DNA from: Purshia tridentata
Taxonomy: Eukaryota; Streptophyta; Magnoliopsida; Rosales; Rosaceae
Reading direction: 5' to 3'
DNA length: 64,000 nt
Assembly (NCBI GenBank): GCA_003254885.1
Contig: QANT01007641.1
Location: 1 to 64,000, forward strand
Part shown: positions 12,490-24,262 of the stretch, piece by piece
How positions within the stretch are numbered: the stretch's first letter is position 1
Layout: every line of letters begins with the position of its first letter
Position numbers and translations under genes: made by a program
The notes under the pieces: generated by a model
What the model was told of the DNA's origin: nothing
Database searches by the model: none
What the model saw: only the letters and a program-made list of their open reading frames with translations

Positions 12490-13636
12490 ATGCCGACATT
12501 GAAGAGGAAAAGAGCAGAGCTATCAGAGGCAGAGCAGGATACATATGTCATTAGTGATGCGTGGGTTCGAGGGCGAATGCTCGGCAAAGGTAGCTTTGGG
12601 TCGGTTTATTTGGCTGTTTTGAAGAAACCCAGTTCGCAGTTCAAGGGATTACCGCAGATTATGGCGGTGAAATGGACAAAGCTCTCTGTCTCGGTTGGGT
12701 TGGTGAGGGAGAAATCACTTCTCCACACTTTTCGTGATTGCCCTTTTGTTATTGACTGTTACGAGATGATGTGACGGTTGGTAGTGATTGCTCTCCGATA
12801 TTCAATGTCTTTTTGGAGTATGCTTCTGGAGAAACAATGGGGGATTTGATCGTGAAATCCAAGGGTTTTGGGTTGCGTGAATGTGAAGCAAGGAAGTATA
12901 CAGAGTGTATTCGACAAGGGCTTAAGTGGATTCATGAAAAGGGTTATGTTCATCGTGATGTGAAGCCCGATAATATATTACTTGTGAGGCATAACAGTAG
13001 TGGTGCTTCCACCTCTGCTACTGACTTTGTGCCCAAAATTGGGGACTTTGGTCTGGCAAAGAGTGCTGCTAAATGGAACGGTGGGAAGCCTTCTTGTGGA
13101 GTACAAGGAACTGAAACGTATTTGTCTCCAGAAGCTGTGGTTGATGGTATTCAGGAGCAGCCCTCTGATATATGGGCCTTAGGTTGTGTTGTGTTCAAAA
13201 TGTTAACCGGAAAGCTGCCATGGGATGTGAAAACTGACAAGAAATTTGGGGATATAAAGCATCAGATTGCTTCCGAAATTCCCATTGTTCCTAGATGGCT
13301 GTCCAAAGACGCTCAAGATTTCTTGGGAAAGTGCTCTGTGAGGAACCATTCAGAAAGGTTCACAGCTGCTATGCTTTTGAACCACCCATTCGTGTGTACA
13401 CCAGTTGGGGATGGGCATGTTGAAAAATTGGAGAAAGTCTCCCTTTTTCATCCTCTGAGCATTGTGATCATAAATGCAATAGCTTTATACCACTTGTTAA
13501 CTTGTGCAGTAGCTTTATACCCGTTGTCAACTTGAGCTCCGAAGAGGCAGAGGAAGTAGGAGAGAAACATCTTAATTTTTCTAAGCATCCTATTCTTCCT
13601 TTGGAGACTTGTTCCCTAGGGATACAAGACCTGTGA
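12490..13636 (+). CDS. MAPKKK-like Ser/Thr kinase, intronless, with two apparent frameshifts
   Basis: The gene starts at 12490 with MPTLKRKRAELSEAEQD and has no introns, like the plant MAPKKK17-21 group. Kinase motifs in order are GKGSFGSVY, IMAVKW, HRDVKPDNILL, GDFGLA, GTETYLSPEAV and SDIWALGCVV. As read, the first frame stops at 12774 after CYEMM. The remaining domain lies in another frame beginning VTVGSDCSPIFNVFLEYASG, and one missing G near 12762-12764 (family sequence resembles CYGDDVTVG) explains this. A second shift in a C run near 13440 appears to divert the tail into a frame stopping at 13535; the alternative frame is richer in acidic residues and stops at 13636. It contains a 30-bp duplication. 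All catalytic residues are intact and both shifts fall at short homopolymers, so an assembly error is at least as likely as a recent pseudogene. Confidence 0.8.
13475..13534 (+). repeat. 30-bp tandem duplication in the kinase C-terminal region
   Basis: Unit 13475-13504 is repeated at 13505-13534 with four mismatches. In the alternative frame it encodes CNSFIPLVNL followed by CSSFIPVVNL, so its length of 30 keeps that frame open. Confidence 0.85.
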
Positions 13637-14222
13637 TTCCAAGGACTGTGTACCCAAAACCATCTACTTTTGCTGTGCAGCTTAGCTTAATGTTTAGAAA
13701 TAGAACTAATCGGTTGTATTTAATATTTGAAATTTTGATAGCCTCTCCATGCATTGTTGTAAAATTTCATTATTCAATGTTGTGATTGTAAGGCTTCGTC
13801 ACTGTATTTCCTGTTCTTTGGGGCTGTATTGATTTCCTTATTAATGGAGAGCTGATAGATAGTGCCACTTTGATCTCTCTCTTTTCAAAAGATTAGTAGT
13901 TTACGTACAACAGTTGGAGTAAATCAGTAAGTGAAGATGTGCATACATACATACCCAAAAATTAATTAGGTCCTTGGATTGCGTGTATCCAAAGTGAAAT
14001 AACTAATAAGGGATTAAGAAATGGAACACACAGCACGTACTAGGGAAATATCATTATTATAATTATACTGATCATCAAGTAAATCAACGTAGGATATGAA
14101 GTACATCATTACGCAAACCATTTTATTTAATCAATATTATATTGTAATCTGTGTAGTGAAAAGCATGATATAATTGGCCATAACATCCGATTAGCAGGCA
14201 GATGGGCCTTTGTGGATATCTA
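13637..14222. other. Intergenic between convergent kinase and germin-like genes
   Basis: This should contain the 3' UTRs of both convergent genes. I see only AT-rich sequence and no gene. Confidence 0.5.
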
Positions 14223-15057
14223 TTAATTGTTGTCGTACCAGAACTGCTTCTGAAGATCGTTGACCACATTTTTGTCGACTTGGAAGGCCCTGGTAAGAAC
14301 GTCGGCAGAGATGGGAGGCTTGGAGCCGAAGACTGCATTGGCTATGGTGATGACTCCGGGGTTCTGGCTGCTCAGCCCAGCAATGGCCACAGCGTTGGTG
14401 TGTCCCACATTGAGTTGGAAGTGAATGAGACCAATAGGGAAGACAAACACATCACCCTTGTTCAGCACTTTGGTGAATAGCTGGTTGTTAGTGTTGGAGG
14501 TGACGAAGCCAACGTAGAGTGAGCCTTCCAAGACCACAAGGATTTCAGAGCCACGTGGGTGAGTATGGGGAGGGTTGAGACCGTTTGGTGCAAAGTCGAT
14601 GCGAGCCAGGGATATACCCAGAGTGTTGAGTCCTGCTATTTGCTCCACATTCGCGGGTGTCACTGTAGAACCAAGTGGGTTTGATGTGTTTCTGGGAGTT
14701 TGGAACCCGTAGTAGAAGAAATCGTCTGCTGTTGCAAGCTTTGGGTCCTTGCATAATTTCCCATTCACAAACACTGTTTGCACAAAAAAATAAGTTTCAT
14801 ATACGCTATAGTTGTAGGCATGCATGTATTAAGGAACAAAATATATACGAATGGGTTGTACATATATAATAATCCAACTAATATAATGCAGTCTGAAATT
14901 AAATAATAGTAGTAATATATATACCCCCAGATTCGGTGCTATTGATTGCTACGCAGAAGTCCTGAAGAGGACTGGGGTCAGAGGCAGACACGACAAGGAA
15001 GTTTGCTAATGCCAGTATGGCAACAGAGACTGCACGGAAATGAACAGCTTTCACCAT
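14223..15057 (-). CDS. Germin-like protein, subfamily 1 type, secreted cupin
   Basis: Two exons (15057-14925 and 14773-14223) join in phase to 227 residues. The N terminus [20 protein letters not shown] is a signal peptide ending near SASD, so the mature protein goes to the apoplast. Germin box 1 reads [20 protein letters not shown] and box 2 [19 protein letters not shown]; together they supply the three His and one Glu that bind manganese in germins. N-glycosylation sites such as NST and NTS are present. Family members form hexamers with superoxide dismutase or oxalate oxidase activity; which one applies cannot be told from sequence. Length is normal and the frame is whole. Confidence 0.95.
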
Positions 15058-15181
15058 ACTGATGGAATTATAAGGTAGCTAAGCTAGCTTAACTGCTAAT
15101 TGGTCTCAAACTAGTACCGTTTTCTGTAGACTACTTGATTTGAGTTTGAGATGGATGAAAATTCTGCATGGGGTATATGCC

Positions 15182-15189
15182 TATTTATA
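15182..15189 (-). promoter_or_regulatory. TATA box of the germin-like gene
   Basis: TATAAATA on the minus strand lies about 125 bp before the start codon, which predicts a short 5' UTR of roughly 95-100 bp. Confidence 0.65.
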
Positions 15190-15239
15190 GGTTGGAGACA
15201 CTGATCTAAAGAACTGGTCTTGGATTTTATGCGCTGTCC

Positions 15240-15312
15240 AAGCAAGTAAAGAATTGGTTAATTTTTTGAAGCAGGTAAAGACTTGACTAATTTTTTCAAG
15301 CAGATAAATGAG
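15240..15312. repeat. 29-bp tandem repeat upstream of the germin-like TATA box
   Basis: Units 15240-15268 and 15269-15297, each starting AAGCA, are followed by a partial third unit to about 15312. They lie 50-120 bp upstream of the TATA box, where regulatory sites would be expected. Further upstream, ACGCACCCATTT also occurs twice (about 15460-15495). Confidence 0.75.
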
Positions 15313-16881
15313 AATCGATCAACCTAAAAAACAAAAACCAAAATTTGAGCTACGTACATTAGACTTGCTCCAACATATATATGATATTTAATTCCGCCTC
15401 TTCCTTCTCGAATGGATTTCTATGGTGTAAATTTCTTAATTTAATATTGATCATTGAAAACGCACCCATTTGTGGAAACGCACCCATTTCTACGGTGTCA
15501 ATTTCTTAAATGAGAATAATGAGAAGAATTACAAGGAGACTCACCCATTTGCGAATCCGTAGTCCAAAAGCATTTCGTATGAAATAGTCTAATCACAATG
15601 GCATAGATAAGGTAGAACTCAAGCCTACAGTTTTCTCAAAGTGTGCTGGCCTAAACAATAAGCTTCAGTCCCAACAACAAAGTAGAAAAGTACAGATTTG
15701 TGTTCTTCGACTGTTTTAGCTGGAGCCTTGCTCACGTTCTCTAATGCTGGATGCAGTCTAGCTCATTAACGGAACATATTCCAAGGTACAAATACAGTAA
15801 GCATTATGCAATATTTGAATTAAAAGTACAGAACAGAATGAGTTTACAATCGCAGTCCTTAAACAAGAGTCCTCGCAAACTCAGAAACTCCACAGTGCTG
15901 TGCCTAATGCTCCTGCCACAAATAAAACTAAAACGTGTTAGACTGGACTGGACTGGACTGGCTGATAAGCAATGGCAGGACAATAAGCAGCTTAGTTTAA
16001 ATGCTGCAAGGAAACCTGAAACGATCTATAAGTGCTCATGCATGTTACACACGTTTAGAAGCAACAAAGTAGGGTCTGAGAAATATAAGAACTTGCAACA
16101 CAAACGAAACCAAACATTGTGCCACAGAGAACTATAATAAATGGATAGAGCTCAAACAACTAACCGTCATGCAAATTAAATAAAGTCTATTAATTTGGAA
16201 GCCAGGATTCTACATCCAATTTTCAAACTATGAAGCACAAACAACTGTATTCTAATGAAGAAACAGGATGCAACATACATGATTTGGATGTGGGAATATC
16301 TCATAAAACTTGTCAGGTAACATTAGGATCTTCTCAATTAGCCAAGAACACTGATCAAAAGTATCAAAGTACCAAAAAAGGGGTATAACAAAAAAAGTAA
16401 GCAATACAACTTCTAATTAGTTCAGCAAATACTAGATGCTAAAGATGTAGTGTGAATGGGTGTAAACTAGGGACATCCACAGGATTGATATATAGGCCTG
16501 CTAACAAACAAGGGTAATTACTTGTGGCTTCTCAGCAGAAAACAGAGTCAGCACAGGACAAATGTTACAGGCCTCACAATATGCACGCACATTAATATCA
16601 CTATTATTCTGTTACATAAAAATAAAACCATGTATCAAGTCATCAACATCAAAAAGAAAAATGGTTACTTGATATGGCAAATTTGCATATAGGTAAAGAA
16701 GAGGGCTATGAAATATTGAAGAGCAAATGTGAAGTCATAACTAATAAGTAACAAGAGAGTGATGATTCAATTGAAAATCGATGAAGCAGATAATTACGAA
16801 TACAATTACTAAGAGAAAGAGTGAATAAGAGAAGGGGGAGGGGGTGACCTGAAGAAGAAGAGTAGGAGATCGAAAGTGTAA
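15313..16881. other. Germin promoter flank and probable FAM32A 3' UTR
   Basis: A plausible splice donor (TTCAG/GTCACC, minus strand) lies just after the FAM32A stop, near 16851, so part of this stretch may be a 3'-UTR intron and terminal UTR exon of FAM32A. A short (ACTGG)n repeat lies at about 15944-15962. The plus-strand open frame at 15751-16137 resembles no known protein, and I treat it as chance. Confidence 0.4.
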
Positions 16882-17247
16882 TCATTTACAGTAGCGGTCG
16901 GCCTTCTTCTTGACGCGGTCGTCGAGAGCGTCCTCGACGGAGGTGTGGGTCTTGGCTTTGGGATCGTAGCCGAACTTCTTGGCCTCAACGGGAAAGAGCT
17001 GGTCGTACTTCATGCGCTTCGCAGCGTCGATGGTGTAGGTGGTCTCTTCTCCTGGTTCTGTTGCTGCTGCTTCTTCTGCTATTTCCGAATCATCGAGGGC
17101 CGTCAGCACAACGTCGCTGTTGGGGTTCTGCTGCTGCTTCTTCTTTTTCTTCTTCTTCTTCTTCTCGATGTCTTTGCTGCGAGTGGCCAAACTTCCATCT
17201 TTGAAGGTCAGTCTGCCTCCTTTCACTCTCTCGTACGGATCCGACAT
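16882..17247 (-). CDS. FAM32A: FAM32A-like protein, spliceosome-associated
   Basis: A single exon encodes 121 residues: MSDPYERVKGGRLTFKDGSL, then a run of nine or so lysines with glutamines, a short acidic linker and the conserved C-terminal half with TYTIDAAKRMKYDQLFPVEA and ending VKKKADRYCK. This is the full FAM32A architecture. In human spliceosomes FAM32A reaches the active centre through its C-terminal tail and favours docking of the 3' splice site during exon ligation; a similar plant role is inferred. The lysine run is coded by an AAG repeat at about 17137-17166 and may vary in length between alleles. The plus-strand frames over this exon are shadows. Confidence 0.9.
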   Translation of the reverse strand: MSDPYERVKGGRLTFKDGSLATRSKDIEKKKKKKKKKQQQNPNSDVVLTALDDSEIAEEAAATEPGEETTYTIDAAKRMKYDQLFPVEAKKFGYDPKAKTHTSVEDALDDRVKKKADRYCK

Positions 17248-19568
17248 CGTTTCGTTAATTAGCCTTGGCGACCCTCCTCCTCCTCCGTCTTCTCTTTATC
17301 TGCACTTCTTTTCCGATCCCTCCACCGCCTTCCTAGTCCTTCCACGTGCAACTCACTGAAAGCGGACCGCACATGCGAAGCCCAAATTGAGAAAACGAAC
17401 CAGACATCTCCATTTCTCATGGGCCTCATGGGCTTCATGGCTGGTTCTATCTTCTTCATTTTTATTTTTTTCGTTTTATCATTTATGGGATGGAAAATAC
17501 TTCTCCATGTTTAGCCCTTTAAAGCTCTACTGAAACGGGAAAAAAATATGTTGCTATATTTCTTTCATGTAGATATGGTTGTCAGTTTAATCTCTTTTAA
17601 ATTGGAAACTTATTACTTTTAACATTACATCGGTGTGAGATCTCCACGAAAAGAGCAGTTTAAAACTTTTAAGACTTTTTATATATTTGATTTCTATTAC
17701 AGCACAAACTAAATATGAGTATAATAATAATTTCTTAATTACAATTCTTAACATTTTCAAACACTTGAATGAAAATGAAAATGGGTATGAGATTCCGAAG
17801 AAACCCAATCTATGAACCACCAAACGAGGCACAACTGTTTTTAAGACACCTTTTAGAAAACAATACAAAACATTTTATGCACTTTAAATTAGTTGCTTTT
17901 AAAAGCTTCGTACTTTATGTTTGGAAATAAGAAATACAAAGTAAGAACATCATTTTTATATTTCCTATCTTCAAGTTATGTAACTTTCTGAAAAACAGAG
18001 TTTGAAAAATATTGAGTCATTTCTTTTACCAAAAAATATGAGTCATTTAATTCCTTAGTTTTATGTTTTTGTAACAATTCCAAATTAACCTGGAATATGG
18101 CTGTGCATGTGGTCGCTGCTCATGTGAATACCGCACATTATGATTTAAAAGAATGGAGCTGAAAGCCATGAATGTTATGTAAAAGAAATACAATAGTACC
18201 TATTCCTTTATACTTACTTTATATCCATTAAAGTAATTGCAAAATGAGTCATTTTATAATCTTCAGAGTTCAGACCAAGAATAAAAAAAGTCATTTTATA
18301 ATCAATAGCAAGATGACATAATTGATCACCAATGAAAATGCGTGTTTTCCACGTTGGACTTCACAATCTTTTTCTGTTACCTGAAATGACAAGATATAAA
18401 TACAAAACGTCACATATCCATGATTTTCCAACTCATGACCAAATTTTAATTTCAAATAGCTAAAAATTGTCACAATACATAAATTGAACTTCAATTCAAT
18501 TTCTCGCAAGAAATAACATAATATGTATATATATATATATATGTATGTATCAAAACTCATGCCAACATCCTAAACAGCACTAAACATGTAGTGGCGCATG
18601 ATATTTTATGAAGTGGTCCTACGTAAATTTGTAAAATTATATTGTTTTTTCATGCTCCACATAAATTAGGCAAACCTGTACTACAATTTTATACATGTAT
18701 TTTTCCTTTTTTAATTACATTAGAAGAAAATGAACCATGGACTTAGCCTAATTTTAATTTGTACTCTACTCATCTTTATCACTTGAGCTAACCCCAAAAA
18801 TTTATACATGTATTTTTCATATATAATACATATGTAAATAAATGAAATTATTGATATTATCTTATATTACTTTAGTTTGCAAGTTGATGTATTACTTTTG
18901 TTTGCAACTTGCAAGTTGATGCACTACTTTTTTTTTTTTTCTAGGATAGCTAATAAATCCAAATAAGATTATTAATTTATTTGGACCTTTGTGAATGATA
19001 CAACATTAATTATAAAAGTGTTTCCGAAGGAATGTTGTATACAGTTAGATACATCCGAGGCAATTCAAATAAAATATGTGTATGAATTAGGATTGGTCCG
19101 AAGACAAAAGTTCCTCTTACATGTTTTGGTTCGAACCTCCTGTTTCTGTAATAAAAATTTATATATATATATATATGTAGTTTATAGAAGATTTACCTCT
19201 GATTAAACGTTGAGAAAGCTCTACAGGTTGTAAGGAAATTGTCAAATTTTACACCCTTGTCCTGTCACAAGTGCTTCTTTCCGAGGCGTTGGAAGGAAGT
19301 ACTTTCCAAGTCAATTACAAGAAAAGGAAAAAAAGTGTCAGTATCATCGTCAAAACGTTTAGTTCTAGAAGCCAGAAATAACGAGAAGCCGTGTAGATAC
19401 TTTAATACAATATTAAATTTCCCCAATTGGGTGGTCACATGAGATGGGACCTATAATGTAAAAAATAGGGAAATTGTTGATAAAAACAAGTGGGTTGACT
19501 TGAGCCGTCGTATATATAATATTCTGATACAAAAAGAAAGATAAAAAGAAAAAGAAAGTCCCAATTAA
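17248..19568. other. Long AT-rich intergenic stretch
   Basis: No gene was found in 2.3 kb. The part near 17250-17460 should be the FAM32A promoter. TA repeats lie at about 18522-18543 and 19159-19176. A GGTTCGAACC motif at about 19128-19137, like an RNA polymerase III box B, followed by an AT-rich tail hints at a decayed SINE, but no box A was recognised. Confidence 0.5.
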
Positions 19569-21229
19569 TTAATAGATATACCTGCAATTTTGTGGAACGG
19601 TCCATGAAGGCATTGGCGTGGTGGTGGGAGGCAATGACAAGTATTTAGTCCAATCTTGAAGCAAAATTTGAAGGTCATTGACTTTGTTATCGAGACCAAC
19701 ACAACAATTTGCATGCATTGTGCAAACAAGGTTGAGATCTTTACTAGGCTGACAGAAACCACCAAAGTATTTAGTGTCCAAGAACCTCATTTTCAATCCA
19801 ATCTTGGTGAGATATGGATCGGACTTGATCATATTTAGTACATCTTGGTCATGCTTGCCGGGATATGCGAGCCTGGACATGTACCAAAACTTATAAAATC
19901 GAATAGTCCGGGGATTAGATTTTACATAAGTAAACCCTCCATTTGGGAAATTCTTTACACTGTAAGAGTCACCTATGAAGTAATCACACGCTATTTGAAA
20001 ATCTGCATCTGGGTAGAATTTTTGGAATGGATCTCGAAGCCACATAATATCAGTGTCCTGTATAAACAAATAAAACTTATTTAATTTTTTATTTTTGATT
20101 ATTAATAGGCATGAGAAAATTGAAGAAAAAAGGGAGTACCGTAAAAACAAAGTTGTATCCTTTGTGAAGAACAGTGGACAAGAATTGGATCCTTCGCCAC
20201 ATCATCTGCAAGTAATCTGCAGACATAAAAGCTGCTTCGCTGGTAAAGTTGGCACCTTTAGTGTAGAGTTCATAGCAATGAGGGTGTGAAGCCAAGCATC
20301 GAGCATATGCTTTTTGGTCCAAGCAGATTATTACCAAATGGTTGAGCAGCCGTTTTGTGTTGTTTCCGATTCTAAAACTCTCCAGAAACACATCAAATAT
20401 TGAGTTTGGTTCTGCCCACGCATCATTTAATGTAGTTAAGATTACGGTTTTGTCCTCGCTGGATGCGTTTTTAAGAACTGTGTCTAGTGGATCTGCCTGC
20501 AATTTAATCAATCAAAAAACGCATAATAATGGATTGGGGCCCCAGGGCAGAAAAGTACCATCTCTTTTCAGTCAGATTAACTGGTTCTAAATCATAAAGT
20601 TATTCTAGCATCCACAGAAACAGAGCAAACAGCAATAACATAATATATACTAAAAAACAGACAAGTACAGATAATTTGAGTTTGATCTCAAATTCACTTC
20701 TCCTTTTGACTATGCCTAGTCTGTCTGACCAGTATGAGAATTACATACATCTCAGAATGGTAGAATTGACTTTTCTTGTTCCTCAAGGACAAAGAACTCC
20801 GAAACAATATTGTGAAACAGATATAATTCTGTGATTGCTAAGGACTTGATATACAATTATGACGTGGCCCAATAGAAAAAGCATTGAGATGAACACAGAA
20901 ATTAAATATGGAAGAAAAAGAAAAGGGAAAGCAGTAAATTAAGAAGAAAAGTGAAGACTGACCTGAGAATTGGAAGTTGTGGGGGAGAATGGTGAGAGGG
21001 TGTCATAATAAGATCTGGGCAGAAATCCAGAAGGAGAGATAGAATTATAGAAAAGAAGACAAGCCACAGTAAGTCCCACAAAGAGCAGTGCAATCCTTAG
21101 ATAATTCTTCTTGACCAAGACATGATTGGTGTTTGATGGTGGTTTGATATTAATCTCAATATTATTGCCAACTTCATGGTCATAGCAGGGTTCTGCTACT
21201 GCTGCTGCTACTGCTACTGCTTTGCTCAT
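19569..21229 (-). CDS. GT77-family (DUF271) nucleotide-diphospho-sugar transferase, At4g15970-like
   Basis: Three exons (21229-20963, 20496-20140, 20057-19569), all phase 0, give 370 residues. A cytosolic tail is followed by one membrane segment, LRIALLFVGLTVACLLFY, the layout of a type II Golgi enzyme. The catalytic domain (PF03407) starts around VILTTLNDAWAEPNSIFDVF and carries the DTDIMWLRDP motif, whose DxD binds the metal and nucleotide sugar. Later blocks include FPNGGFTYVKSNPRTIRFY and HDQDVLNMI. GT77 relatives transfer arabinose, galactose or xylose onto cell-wall polymers; donor and acceptor here are unknown. No lesion was seen. A GC-rich triplet repeat near 21190-21225 codes the Ala/Val-rich start. 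Confidence 0.88.
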
Positions 21230-22710
21230 TCTTGATGGATGGAATTGGGATTGGGATAGGAGATGCTCTCTTTCTTCTACTCTACTAATTAATTCTCTTG
21301 GATTTTGCCCATTTGCCTATCCCTTCTGGGCTTTCCTAATTTCTTTCTGCTTGCTAATAAATATATTAAGTCAACTTGCACTATTTATAATATCCTGGCT
21401 TATTGTTTCCTAGCTAGCCTTGTATAATTAAAATAAAATATATTCAAAAATTAAGAGAGGAACCCAGGGAGGGTATAGTAAACTACCTATTTAATCATTG
21501 CACACCCAAGGAGGGCACTCCCCTTCAAAATAGGAATTAGTACATATGTTAATGTTATGTCATGTCTATTAAAAGTTTAAATTCTCAAACAAAATTAGCA
21601 CTTAATTGTGGCCTCATAAAATTCAGAGCAACTTTTCCTAGTCAAAAATTGTCCGCACACACAGAGACGGACAGACTTATTCATTCCTTATGTATGTATG
21701 TATGGGCCCTTGTAATCCTTTTCTTTCTAATGGTACTCTGGGTCATCGGCCACCCACTTGTTCTTTGTTTATCCCCAAGACTTTGCCTCCCTCTGCTAGT
21801 AATTAATTAATTAATTATTTAATTAATTGGGTCTAGAAGCTAGATAGATGATGTATGCTTCGAACCGAAGAGATGGATGGAGATATATGGAAGACTTTTC
21901 AAAGAGCTTCTTTTGCAATTAATCAAATTCAGCTGCAAGTAAGTGTGAGTGTGACTGAATATATGAGGCAGATTCCTAGATTAATATACTAATTTTCAGA
22001 ATTCAGTATTAGGGGTTGGCTGTTTCAGTGTCCGAACATGGAAGTCCAGCTTGTGAAGTCTACATCAAGGAAGTTTAAACATATTCATATATCCTTATCA
22101 TAGTGATTAGTTTATATATTAACATTAAGCAAAATTTGCAGATGTTAGATAGCATGTGGTAAAATTATCCGCATTGTATTAAAATTAAAAAATTAAAAAT
22201 AATAAAGCAAAAGATTCGCATCCCATGTATCCTCGTATATTTCATCCTCCGTATTCCAACCCACAAGCTATGATGACGAAAGCGTCTCGGTTGTCTTACC
22301 TCGTGGCTTTCATTGCCTGCATTATTAACAAGAAAGGGACTATTTTAATTAAATACGTTATATAATTAATCAATAATACATTTGTTCATTGATTTATTAT
22401 TGTATAATCCAACTGTTCAAGTAACCTTCATTTGAATTTCAACATTTATTCCCAATTAATAATACCAAATTAATTCATATGGTTTCCTTTTATTTCTCTT
22501 TTCTTTTATTACAAATTTCAAATTGAGTGAATAAACTTTCCAATTCTTTCAAATATTACAAGTTATCGAAATGGAAAGAAAACAGAGGGAAACTTCTCAT
22601 TGTTTTAGGATTCTCATTTATCTTTCTGTTTTTGTATTATATGTAGTAAATATCTACAGATATGATTGGGGATTTGGGTATTTTTCTGTATAGCTCAATA
22701 ATTTGATAAA

Positions 22711-22741
<31 letters not shown>

Positions 22742-24262
22742 TTAACTTGCTGAACAAGTTAAAATTTGATATGCTTATCCAATACATAAACAATAAAGAA
22801 CTTATATTTCATCAGAAGATTATCATAATTTTCATTGTGCATGAATTATTTATTTTTTGGTCAAAATCTTGTGCAAGAATTAAGAGCTAGTTGCAAATTT
22901 GCAATGCATGTGCTGTAGAGTGACATGTTTGTTGTTAATTTTTAAAATTATATCTACGTCCAAAAAGTAATTCCCTACATTAGAAAATGAAAGTGGTCCA
23001 CAGAGGCACAGAGGACAGCACCCACTTTCTTTTTGTTTGAGAAAACCCACTTATTTTCTACATATTCATTCTTTTAAAGTAATAAAAAATCAATGCTTAT
23101 TAAAATTATACAATTAAATTGGATGTTCTAATTAATGTATCAACAAATAAGTAGGACGGAGGTTTAAGATTATCTTCTAGTTCTAATTGATGTGATTGCT
23201 ACGGCTTTTGGAGGTAAGAAATTTTGGTGACGATTGAAGAAGTTGATAAGGCCCTTAGAATAGCTATCAAATTACTTGAAACGCCACAAATCAGAATCAA
23301 TTTTGATTTATACTGCATATTTAAGAAAAAAAAATTGATTTATATTTCACAACCCCATTAATATAATAGTTATATTATTTAATAATATTATTCTTATTAT
23401 GTTTTTATACCATATTACGTGTCATTATTGTACAGACAAGATATTTCTTTATTATTAAGGTTTTTATTTTTATTTTTTTAGCATCTAATGTATTAATGCT
23501 ATATAGATTATTAAATAAAATAATATAAAATTATAGTACAAAAATGTGATAAGTGTAACATTATTATATATAATTATATTATCCAGCGGAGATTTTATAT
23601 TGAATATTAAATGCACAGTTTGCGTAAGCTTCTTAAAAAGTAAATTGTGGCCAAATCAAAATGAATGAATTGCCTGACTTTGACTGATTCATACTAGCTA
23701 GATAATGGCAAGTCTTTCCCCTTTTTGTTTTTTTTGGTGAGTAAGCCTTTACTCTCTCTCCCTTTCATCTTCTCTCTTTCAAATTTTCATAAAAAATTCA
23801 AAACTAGCAAAAGTTTATCCCACTTTCCAATTTCTGGTTATTCTTGGAATGTTTTCTAAAAAATTTTATTTTTGGAAAATGAGTTATGCTAGTTATGATA
23901 AATTGTCTTCATACCAGACGTTTTTGTTCAATAAAATTTTTTTTTTTCTTTTATTACAATAAAAGGGTTCAACACTACAGAAAGCTTAGCTTGCTAAAAA
24001 GAAGTATAGGATATGTATAGTGTGCCAATGGTTTGATTAAGGTTGTTAATATAATAAAATTCTGAGGGCATGGATTTTGTGAATATAATTCCATGGCAAT
24101 CCAATTGCATTCCTGGCTCTATCTTAATGTGAGTGACTACTGAATAATAATGATCTTTATTTCCATGAGATGTTTAGAAATTGGAGATTTTACATATACA
24201 TATATGACCATTGTGATCGAGTTGATGTTACATTATTAACTGAAATTATACACAAAGCAAGC
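21230..24262. other. Long AT-rich intergenic stretch
   Basis: About 3 kb without a recognisable gene. It holds a TA repeat at about 22713-22740, an AATT-rich run near 21800-21827 and a GTAT repeat near 21690-21703. The first few hundred bases are the promoter of the glycosyltransferase gene; the last bases below 24263 are the sucrose synthase 3' UTR. Confidence 0.5.

Noticed and set aside
14202-14480. 92-residue plus-strand frame over the germin-like gene
   Set aside because: It is antisense to the conserved germin boxes and has no features of its own.
15751-16137. 128-residue plus-strand open frame
   Set aside because: No domain, no family resemblance and an AT-rich composition like the flanks; more likely in the FAM32A 3' region.
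19128-19137. GGTTCGAACC, possible tRNA gene or SINE box B
   Set aside because: There is no cloverleaf, no box A at the right distance and no clear poly-A tail, so I only mention it as a hint.
22713-22740. TA run as an origin or regulatory site
   Set aside because: It is a plain dinucleotide repeat, and similar runs occur throughout the window.
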